Shown: in pieces, positions 1-9,400 of the stretch | How positions within the stretch are numbered: the stretch's first letter is position 1 | Layout of the letters: every line of letters begins with the position of its first letter | Assembly (NCBI GenBank): GCA_911728455.2 | Contig: OU452226.1 | Location: 15,703,938-15,767,937 of the forward strand | Direction of reading: 5' to 3' | Length of the DNA: 64,000 bases | Origin: Marthasterias glacialis | Taxonomy: Eukaryota; Echinodermata; Asteroidea; Forcipulatida; Asteriidae | The notes under the pieces: model-generated | Seen by the model: the letters and a program-made list of their open reading frames with translations, nothing else | Databases searched by the model: none | What the model was told of the DNA's origin: nothing | Made by a program: the position numbers and the translations under genes

Positions 1-216
1 TAATGAGCCTTCTTGTTGTAGGTTTATTTCAATTGACTATGAACTTCATTCTTGCAAAATCCTTTCAAAAGCAAATTGAATTTTTCTCTTTGCATATCGC
101 ATTGGATTTATAGAAGACTCAACCGTATTAAAAAAAAAGAAACGACACTCCCACGAAAGATTGACTAAATTATTTGTAAACTTCCTGGCCATTGATTCTT
201 CATTTGGACTTATTGC

Positions 217-337
217 TTACATGATCTCCTCATCATGTTGATCCTGAGTCTTGTCTTCCTCTTTACGTCGATTGAGGTACCAGGTTGCACCCACAGTGAG
301 TGCTGCAGTAGCAGCCATCAAGAAGTAACTGAGCTTA
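217..337 (-). CDS. Possible terminal exon coding for a C-terminal membrane anchor
   Basis: After an acceptor (GAACAG at 338-343, minus strand) an open frame of 39 codons ends in TAA at 217-219. It codes for a hydrophobic stretch (YFLMAATAALTVGATWYL), then NRRK and an acidic, Gln-rich tail: a classic single-pass anchor with a basic stop-transfer. It needs two bases from an upstream exon. It lies downstream of the FAD oxidoreductase on the same strand, but that gene's last exon ends in a stop and I found no donor in the right phase. It could be an alternative last exon, part of an unseen gene, or chance. Confidence 0.3.
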
Positions 338-479
338 CTGTTCAATGAATTATTTACATAAAGCGCCCATTAAAAGATAGTTTGGCATTTAGATCGTTGG
401 CAGTTTTTAAAATGAATACCCTCTCCATTTACAAGCATTTACCTTTTATCAAACAGTCATCCTTGATTATAACTCTCAG

Positions 480-1200
480 TTCTTTGTTACAAAATATCAT
501 ATTCTCATACCGTTACAGCCCACCATTCCCTCACTCCCTAGGTATACCCAACCGCCACCCATACTTAACTCCTAATCCTAAACCATGCCCTACCCATCTG
601 CCTCCGAAAGTACCAAATTTCCTTCGTCGACAATTTTTCCAAAACCTTCCTAGCGACCCCAACCACTATTCCTGCCAGCCACCCACCACCACCCAATCTA
701 CTCCCTTACCCCTCAACCTTCCCTGTATGACCCGATTCATTCAATCACCAATCCCTTTAATCTCCACTCACAACCCCCTTTAAAAAAAACCTACGACCCA
801 AACTCATCCTTCTTCCAATTCCTACTTTCACCAGTCCAATGTGCTATATTAAACTACCCGCTTTCACCCATCCATCCGCTCAGCATTCCTACCCAGTCCA
901 TTCACCCACCAAACCGTCGGACCATGTCCCAAAAATCCAATCCGCCATTCACTATACAACCATCCACCCGTATACTACTCCGTCGACCAAACATCCATAT
1001 TTTTATTAATCAACAAAACCCTCAAGTTATTGAACTGTTTTATCATTACTCGCATCAAAACATCCATCCATCATTTCCTCTTAAAACGATCAGCCCACAG
1101 TCTCCACAGACCCCAACCCCTCCTCAAAGTTACAACCCTATTCTCCCGTTCGTCGTATACATTGCCCTCACAAAATCTTCTTCAACATCTTTTCCTGCTA
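480..1200. repeat. C-rich, G-poor strand-asymmetric tract
   Basis: The plus strand is packed with CC-A/T words (CCACCC, CCATCC, CCAACC) and nearly lacks G for about 700 bp, with sharp ends. It looks like a degenerate minisatellite based on CCATCC-like units. The Pro-rich open frames here are a by-product of that composition. Confidence 0.5.
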
Positions 1201-2289
1201 GCTAACCATTAGAAAAATACTTAAAGTAAATAAAAACTTTTGTATATAATGACTAAAAGTGAAATTTACCCCATATCTGAGTCTTTCTGGAACAAAATTC
1301 ACGCTGAGAAATGCTATAAGAAGCGTGGATTGGCACTGAAAGCTAGCGATGGATGTGACTGAATGACGTATCTGTCGTTCCGCTTCCTGCACACAACAGC
1401 TGGTTTCCACAGGGACCAAAAAGTTCGCGTATTTATTGTCCTCTACCATGTGATCAATGACGTGGGAATAAATTAAGCATGTAAGCGCGCGTTCTGCGAA
1501 CATTGTCCTGCCCTGTGCGCGCGTACGCGCAGAGTTTTGAATTTAAAATTTAAATAAGTCGTCGGTTGTTGGATTCAACTTTCTTCAAATCCAAATAATA
1601 TGCCTACATACTTATTCGGTTGTGGGACTCGTGACGACCTCAGTTTCGGTTAACTGTTTTTATCAGTTTTTATATGTTTCGATATTATGTTTTTATATGT
1701 TTTATCTGATTTTAATTGGTCTGCAGTATTTTAAACAGTATAGTCATTGTCTGTATCAATTCGTCACCAGTCCAGCTCAGTCATGAAGCCGTTAGAATTG
1801 AAAGTAAGAGGCTAACGACAGAGCTGGCTGGAGACAACCGATCAGACGCGCCATGTTAACCTAGTATAATGAGTGCGCAACAGACGACGACGACGATAGG
1901 CCTATAACTTTACAAACAATAAAACAAAATAGGCACTTGTTTGTTTAATGGTAACACGTTGTCACTGTTTTAGTTACATTTATCTGTAACTTACAATTTC
2001 AGCACCTTTAATACAAACTTTAATAAGGTTTAGCTTGAGAAAAAAAAATATCAACTGAGTCTTCCTAAATGTAAAGAAAAGATGATTACATTAAAAGTGC
2101 CAGTCAGCTTTTGAGACTCCTCTAATGAGCTCCAAATTAAAGACGCAAAATGGCCAGGGAGTGTACAGAAGTTTCTGGTAGCCTAGTTGAGACTCCCTCT
2201 ATAGATGAACGGTTCTATTCTAAACTGGCCTGCCCGCCTAAAAACTAGCACTAGACTTGTGGGTACAACCTTGTGTAGATCTTTTGGGA
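1201..2289. other. Intergenic, no identifiable feature
   Basis: No conserved coding segment, tRNA or clear repeat end is visible. A 101-codon minus-strand frame at 1198-1503 has no recognisable motif. Confidence 0.4.
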
Positions 2290-2297
2290 GTAGTGTT

Positions 2298-2313
2298 GGC
2301 TCTGAAAAGAGCC
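2298..2313 (-). promoter_or_regulatory. Histone-mRNA-type 3' stem-loop, minus strand
   Basis: On the minus strand it reads GGCTCTTTTCAGAGCC: a six-pair stem and a four-base TTTC loop, an exact match to the classical metazoan histone 3' hairpin. A purine-rich AAAAGATC lies about 14 bases on, where the U7 target would be. No histone coding sequence is nearby. Confidence 0.55.
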
Positions 2314-2365
2314 GTTGATAATAAATAGTCACGACATGAACCAAGAACCAAGAGACCATACCAAC

Positions 2366-2381
2366 GGCTCTTTCCAGAGCC
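2366..2381 (+). promoter_or_regulatory. Histone-mRNA-type 3' stem-loop, plus strand
   Basis: It reads GGCTCTTTCCAGAGCC, with CCAAAAGAGA beginning 11 bases downstream. With the minus-strand hairpin at 2298-2313 it forms an inverted pair about 52 bases apart, both pointing outward. The same layout recurs in the foldback at 22.1-22.3 kb, so this is more likely a repeat than a histone gene end. Confidence 0.5.
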
Positions 2382-2444
2382 AACAGTTCCTGCCAAAAGA
2401 GATTTACACATTAAAAAAAAAGGTACCCGCAAGTTTACTTGTCC

Positions 2445-2476
2445 AAATCCACACCATGCAAAGCTTCAAACATCAC
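2445..2476 (+). repeat. Short dispersed repeat shared with 54841-54868
   Basis: CACACCATGC followed by an AGCTTC...AACATC segment occurs here and at 54841-54868 with two or so differences. Next to the hairpin pair it suggests a degraded mobile element. Confidence 0.4.
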
Positions 2477-2757
2477 TGACAGTAAGATGTACTAAACGAT
2501 TAGTCGGACCAGGCATTAGCTACAAAATTATGAAGTTCTAACTTTCAAGGCACAAGCTGACACTATACTAATCTCGGCTCTGAAGGCGAATTCATTCGCT
2601 ATCAGACTGAAAAGGAAATTGCTTATGGAATCAATTTTCATGTTAATGAAATCACATTGACCGGTGTATGGGCTCCTCCTACACGAGCCCTATATAAGAC
2701 TCTTCCTCTGTGCTATACACAGATACAGAACCCTAGATAATGAGTGCCCGTTTCTAC

Positions 2758-3296
2758 GCCGGACAATTTCCATAGCTCCATAATTCAAATCTTACCTGTA
2801 AGAAGCTGCTAATCTCACCGGATTAACATTCCATGGCCGCATACATTTGTGGCGGTGGGTTTTGGACGTCAGATATTCCTCATAAATCCGTCATCTTCGT
2901 GAAATAATAATTCTGCTCTCAATGTTAAAAAGTTTCCGTTTTGTTCGTTCTCTTAAACAAGCATGCCTTTCGTTTATACGCGCGTATCTAGCGCGTGTTG
3001 GTGCAGGACAGTTGCGCGTATTTCGTCCATGTTTAGTGCTGCGCGGTCAGCGTACGGTGATGCGCAAACACACGCGTACTAGGTTTGCACGACGAGGAGT
3101 GCTTAAAGTTTTCAGAAATGTTTAACGTTTACAGCTGAATATTATTCCACGAAAATGACGGATTTATGAGGAATATCTGACTTCAAAAACCCACCGCCAA
3201 AAATTGTATGTGGCCACAGAAAAATGGTTAATCCGGTGAGATCAGTAGCTTCTTACAGGTCAGATTTGAATGGAGCTATGAAAATGTTCCGCCCTG
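2758..3296. mobile_element. Foldback element with ~155-160 bp inverted arms
   Basis: The left arm (2758-2913) and right arm (3137-3296) are inverted copies with roughly 85-90% identity by eye, for example CTCATAAATCCGTCAT in both. The 220-bp loop between them is rich in CpG (TATACGCGCGTATCTAGCGC) and holds a basic 67-codon frame (2922-3125) with no known motif. Confidence 0.75.
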
Positions 3297-3319
3297 GGCC
3301 CGCGTCACTGTAGTATTTA

Positions 3320-3560
3320 TACACTCTAAAAACTAAAGTGTTAAATCAACACTTAAAGAGTTTGATCAGTGACAACACTTTGGAAGAGTTAGATGTCACC
3401 CCAGTCACTCAAAAGTTGAATTAACACTGTATTAAAAGTCCAATTTCAGCTCCTGAAACGCTAGTTTGACACTTGTGTTTAGTTGAATCTAACTTTATGA
3501 AGGTGATGTCACTGATCGAACCTTTTAAATGTTGATTTAACACTCCTTTTTAAGAGTGTA
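3320..3560. mobile_element. MITE with TACACTCT termini
   Basis: 241 bp. It opens TACACTCTAAAAA and closes TTTTAAGAGTGTA. The inverted similarity runs inward about 55-60 bp (AGTGTTAAATCAACA, then GATCAGTGAC). Related termini occur at 45718-45920 and 53586-53772. Confidence 0.75.
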
Positions 3561-3949
3561 AGAAAGTGAAAGACCTGCAGGGCTAGGGCTCCTCCTAGCG
3601 GATAATCTAATAAGGACCCGTTTGTGTACTTTTATAACGGTGGGCTTTCCTTTACATTTCTCCACCGATTTTGTAGAGAAATTGTGGGCATAATATTTAG
3701 TCAGTTCATTGGCCAGTAGGAATGCTCGTATAGAATGATGTCATGTGATTGAGCAAAGCCATACGCCACCTTGCGTTGATCGTAAAGCACTTGGGAAAGA
3801 ATGAAAGATTGTCTAACAAAAGCTAAAAACTTAAAACACATAACTTAATATTTCGATCATGTTTTTCAAACGAATTAAAAGTATTTGGAATTACAGATAA
3901 AACAGAAATTTTGTGACCACGCTGACAACAAAGTCAGGAGGGTTTTGGA

Positions 3950-4204
3950 CAGGGCCCAATTTCATGGCTCTGCTTACTGCGTCATTCTGCGCTTACGAAG
4001 ACCATTCGCCGCTTACGAGGTTTAGCGCCGAATTTCTGCACTAGCTGTGTAAGCTCGGAATCCTTAGTTACGTGAACTACGCACGCGCACAAGCAAAAAT
4101 TCCTTGCTAACCAGTGAAATACGCTTAAGTAAGCGCGGAATTTTCTGCTTCCGCAAGCACCGATTTTTTGCTTACGGTAAGCAGAGCCATGAAATTGGGC
4201 CCTG
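3950..4204. mobile_element. MITE with perfect 28-bp inverted termini (GGGCCCAATTTCAT family)
   Basis: 255 bp. Bases 3950-3977 are the exact reverse complement of 4177-4204 (ends CAGGGCCCAATTTCATGG). The perfect ends suggest recent activity. Related termini occur at 12.6, 21.4 and 54.6 kb with different interiors. Confidence 0.8.
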
Positions 4205-4239
4205 ATGTGTGTATAGAGAGGTTGCGTGACTCCGGGTAA

Positions 4240-4385
4240 AGTTCGTTTCGCAGCCATGTTGGGTTCAGTCATGTACAAACTCATAGATGACGCGTCGTGT
4301 GCTGAATGATTTCCGGCGTCTGTGCACGCAGCGTTAGAAAAAGGTCTCGGTTGACGTCACGTGAAACATCTTGATTGGAAGCCAT
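4240..4385 (-). repeat. Dispersed repeat with CTGCGTGCACA core, minus copy
   Basis: On the minus strand this matches 7547-7690 and 31718-31861: CGCTGCGTGCACA, ATTCAGCA, GAGTTTGTACATG, CCCAACATGGC in order. A TGACGTCA-type site lies at one side of it here and at 7.55 kb. It is a three-copy interspersed family with no coding capacity. Confidence 0.65.
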
Positions 4386-4631
4386 TTTCGGTCAAAAAAA
4401 GCATTTGCGCACACAGGGTGCCAGATTAGACTGCACATTGGGTTGTGCTCACTGATCATATAGATCAGTGGTTGTGCTACATTTGGACCGAAAATGGCGT
4501 CCATCAACCACGTGACCAGGGAAACTATAGTTCCTCCATTTCACAACTCTCTCAATACATAGCTCTGGTTTTGGAGGTACCAGTTTGTACCAACAATTGA
4601 TTTACCTTTGCAATATTTCATTGAACAAAAG

Positions 4632-5424
4632 TTATACATATTGAAAATATCCAGGGCCATGAGAGTGCGTCACAACTAGAGCAGCCTGCCTCACGTGATC
4701 TGAAAGTAGAATCTGATTGGCTGCTTCACGCCCCGTTGAAATGGGCCGTTCTATTAAGGCAGTAGGGTAGTCTGTGTGAAGCCAGTTGCCTGCAACTGCA
4801 AGATTTGGAAAGCCGTATTCTTTGGGGAATTTAACAGTCGGTCGGAATTTCTCCAGACCCTTTGCATACGAGGGATACTTGTCCGACCCTCCCACGTGGT
4901 ACGCGAGAACTTTAAAGCCCCTCTCGAAAATTTCCGGGAAGATTTCCCGGACTGAGGGCGCTATGAAGTTCCAGAGTCTATCATCGGGTACTTCGCCCCG
5001 TTGCCAGGCAAACATGTGAAACACTAAGACAGACCCGCCGCTCTGATTGGCCCAGAGAGCGTAGTCTTCCTTGAGCTTGTGATACTGAGCAATGAACGTG
5101 ATTGGCGGGAAGCTAGGGGTCTGAACGATGTCTGGGTTGTAACTCCCTTCAAGTTGTTTGTCAAACCACAGTGTGAGGATCTTGAACGGTGGAGCCAGGG
5201 GCAACTTGGTGAGGTGGTTCTTCAGTACCTTATTCAGACGGCCGCGGGTGATTTTATCCTCTGGCTTCAGTTTCTGGAGTGAGTTCTGGAGGATGGTCCT
5301 GGTGCTGTCGAGACCGGAGGCTAGCACCACATGATCAAACCGCTCCGAAGGATGCTCGGAGTCGGTGACGATTCTTCCGTGCTCATCGAAGACTAGGCTT
5401 CCTACAGAGGTCTCTAGTTCAATC
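4632..5424 (-). CDS. Exon 8 (last coding exon) of the FAD oxidoreductase gene (residues 275-538)
   Basis: 793 nt from the acceptor (GATCTCAG) to the TAA at 4632-4634. It holds the substrate-domain strands, WFDKQ, FIAQYHKL and the C-terminal FAD motif, and ends SHGPGYFQYV. The ending agrees with where I recall the bacterial family ending, so the stop is plausible. No AATAAA follows soon after. A good donor (CAAAG|GTAAAT) lies about 25 bases past the stop, so the 3' UTR may be spliced. Confidence 0.88.
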
Positions 5425-6389
5425 CTGAGATCAAGACAACAAAGAGAACTCTACTTCAACGCTGCATCTTGGCGCTGGCGGGTCGGGGTGTGGGGTGGAG
5501 GGAAGGGGAGACAAACTTGCAAACTATATTCAGGTTTGGTAAGTGGTTACTTCCTTGCCTTTCACCTCTGTGACCCAGGTTCGAATCCCGGACTGGAGCC
5601 TTGCATATGGACTGAGGTTTCAGTCCCTACCTGTGGGTGGGCTTACAATTACTTCGTGTTTTCCTCCCACAACTAAAACTGACATTTCTTCAACATCTTT
5701 TCTACCCAGGTGTCTTCAGGCCTATATACGGGTGGTCACCAGTGCTGGTCACTTTTGAGTGTCCCTTTGTTTCATCACCAGAAAAATAGAAAAAAAGTCT
5801 TTGAACATGTCGTGACCATCACATTTGTTAACCATCCCCGAACACAACAGTAAACACACAAGAACTTTTCTTATTACGGAAACTATTTCTTAGCAGAAAC
5901 GGTTTACCAGCCAAAATATGTTACAGTTTACATGGTCTCAACTGGTGCCCCGCTAATTTGTCGATTGGGAAAGAAATTTGAGAAGCACTATTTATTTATT
6001 TTTTTTTTTTTTTGAACAGCTTGAAATTGTGCCAAGCTGCTTTTATCTCCTTTAAGGTGCAACGGTTGTTTCCACCTGTTTTCTTTCAGGCTATTCAATA
6101 GTTCTGAGATCAAGATTTTATGGTTAATGCCTACTCACCTGACACCAAGAGATTTCAGTCGGTCTGCCCAGGGAGTCATGATGGCAGCGGCTTGATTCAT
6201 CTTAGCCACATCACGGTAATCGGCCTGGGGGAAATGGGCAGATTGGCGAGTCGATGAGAAAGGTTCACGACACGAAAGTTTGCAAAAGGAAAGAAGAGCA
6301 TCTGGTGATATTTTTTTATTTCAGTTGAGAGCAAGAAAGCAAAAATTATTCATTCATTTTTTCCCCTGTCACCGATGTATGTGGGCCCA

Positions 6390-6442
<53 letters not shown>

Positions 6443-9400
6443 TCAATCAAAACAATAGCGCCGGTATTCACAACAAAATAATGTTCACAGGCGCTTTGAC
6501 AAAGAAATACAAACTACATACAAAATGCTTCAGAGAATAAATGAGATTTGAATCTCTTCTTGAAAATGTTCAAATATGTGGGGAAGTTTTGATGTCTATT
6601 GGGAGGCGGTTCCATAACATTGGTCCCAAACTGGAAAATGTACAGTGTCCATATGAATTGAGTTACCATTCGGGAATTGTGGAGAAGAAGTTTATTTGAA
6701 GACCGTCAGTTGCGAGAAGATGACTGAAGTGGTATGAGATCAGTGATGTATTGTGGAGCAAGTCCATTTGATGGCTTTGTAAAGTAATTAGGAGCAGTTT
6801 GAAATGAGTTCCATAAAATATGATACAGTATACAACCGAAGGATTTGTTTTTAAGTGACTTGAGCCTGAGGTAGCCATTTATCTCTTCGGAATCCTTGGT
6901 CCCGATAGGGCGTGGTTGTTTTACCTGAGGGTTGCTGACGTAAAACATGTGCGAGAACTGAAACATTTCAGCGGCACTTAACACTGCCTTGTCCTGGTAG
7001 CTGGCCTTCATCCCTGGTTCCAACACGATGTCGTAGAAGCCGCGGTGGATATCAAACATATCCATGTACTCGTCTGTATCGCGGGGATAAAAATGAGAAC
7101 GGAGTTGCTTTGTTAGTTTCTCTGGCATTCTTTTCGTGACACAGGAGAACCAAATCCTGGGCTTGATTTCACAAAGAGCTAAGATTGAACTTAAGTGCGA
7201 ATCAATCTTTATTGCTGAGCAAAGTGTGTTTTCACAGTGCAAATCACCATGGTCACATTTAATATACTGACAACTCATCTGAAGATAAATCTTAGTGCTT
7301 TGTAAAATCCAGCCCAGGTTAACTATGAGATAAACAAATTTAAAGGTAATGGACGTTTATGAAACGGTCACCATCTCTGTCTTGTTGCCGGTGTGCTATA
7401 GCGGCAAAGACTACACTGATTCTCATTGTACCAAGCGGGAGTCGGACTATTCTTGTCCTGTCAGCCTCAGTTTGGTGACATTGATTCGAATGGAAGGAAA
7501 ACAAGATGGCTGCACCATGACAACGTGGAAGTCACAAATCAATAAAGAGGTTTCACATGACGTCACCCGATGCCTTTTTCTAAAGCTGCGTGCACAAACG
7601 GGCGCTGGAAATCATTCAGCAGACAACGCGCCAGCCGTTGAGTTTGTAACATGGCATTACCCAACATGGCTGCGAAACAAACTTTTCACGGGGTAAAGGC
7701 TAAAATGGAGATTGGCTGGACACACTGCCCGAAGAACAGACAACAGATGGTTACACAAGACTAATGGAGTGACAACCAAGAACAGGGAAGCGGGGAAGAT
7801 GGAGGGACGACAGAAGATCTTATGCCAGAACAGTATGGCCAAGAACAGCAAGGAAAAGAGATGAATGTCGTTTTCATGACGAGGGCTACATCATATACAC
7901 GGGATCAACACAACCTTAAATTCATAACTTTCCAAGGTGGATACGCCTGTAGAGGGCTTTTGCTCCTCAGCTCGCCATCACAATACACGGGATTTTAACA
8001 CAATATGGGCTGGACCTACTTAGTTCTGAAGATTTTCTAATAACCAAACCCATCGGATATTTCATAATGCTGCTGGACAAAAATGACAGTTATTAGAATC
8101 GTCGATTAAATTCTGAATTCCTCACCGAATGTGATGGCGTCCCATCTCTTGAAGTTGGTGTCGTGGTTATAGTTGATGAAGTCCCAGGCACACCGTAGCC
8201 ACAGCAGTATCTCCAGAATATTGAGGTTGGGACTGCGGTAGATTAGACCTTAAATGTAAAGACAGAGACACCATTGTTGATTCAACACGAAAGGGGTAAA
8301 AACGTGCGATCTGATATATTAATCAAAAACTTAACGTTCGATTTGTCTATAGACTTTGGTTGTAAAGGTATGCGTATTTTTCCTATCATTGCAAAGGTAT
8401 TTAATAATAATAATAATATTTGATTTATTACTGCAAAGTAACTCTTATCGATTTATATGAAACTTAATTAGTAACTGTTTTAAAGACACTTGTCCAAACT
8501 ACTAATCAGTAAAGCGCACCTGTTTCTGTTCCTTCGCTTTGAAACGATGCAAGCAACTCAATTTTTATTCTGATAGACGAGTGACAGCTGTGCCATTGAT
8601 TTAAACTACCCTCACTTTTAAATTGTATTCACAAAAAATGTATCTTGTCGTGTTTTGTCAAGAACCTGAGGGTTAAGACATTCAATATTGCACGGAGAGC
8701 TTTCAATATTGCACGGAGAGCTTCCTTGGTTAAATAGAAAACAGAATGGAAGACAAGGACAAGCCTACCTGCAAGATTGAGCGGGAATATCCCATGGCTA
8801 TACATCCGCTCGGGCTGGTAGTTCTTGTACACCAGGTCATGGACCTCCCATCGCCGGAAGTTCTCTTCCACGCCCAGGCGGCGAAGGATTTCTCGTGCGT
8901 TGTGGAAATTGTGGAACCAGGCTGTTTTGTTTTAGGAATTGTGGCAAAAAAAAAATAATAAGACAAGGTTGATGACTTTGATGTTAATGACTTCGGCAAG
9001 ACCATGGCGAAAAGAGATCGTGATGAAAGCAGGTTTTGCTTTCGGGTATTCTAACTTCTTGAACAACAGATTTCACATTCTGGCCTTAACGTGGACATTT
9101 TGTCTCCCACGCGATAACATCATTGCCATGGGATTGTACAGAATTACCCAGTCAGAAGTGAAATATTTGGTGGGTCTGTACTAATAATATACGATAAAAT
9201 ATAAGATAATGTCAGTAAGTTTCATGATATAAGTTTTAATGTTTATTACCTCAGTGTTTTTGGAAGAGTAAATTTATTTTCGTCCTATTGTTGTTTCCCT
9301 TATTTTTCTTCAATAAACACACCACACAACATACATGATTGTGAACATTTCCTCAAATAACTCATTATATTTACATTACTACCTTGCATTCCGCCATCGA

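Noticed and set aside
382-1205. Pro/Ser-rich open frames of 60-133 codons
   Set aside because: They follow from the C-rich, G-poor composition of the tract; both plus frames are open and neither has a motif.
2298-2381. A pair of convergent histone genes
   Set aside because: No H2A, H2B, H3, H4 or H1 C-terminal coding sequence lies upstream of either hairpin, and similar hairpins occur in a repeat elsewhere.
5540-5600. tRNA gene from a perfect B box
   Set aside because: No cloverleaf can be drawn; it is a SINE head.
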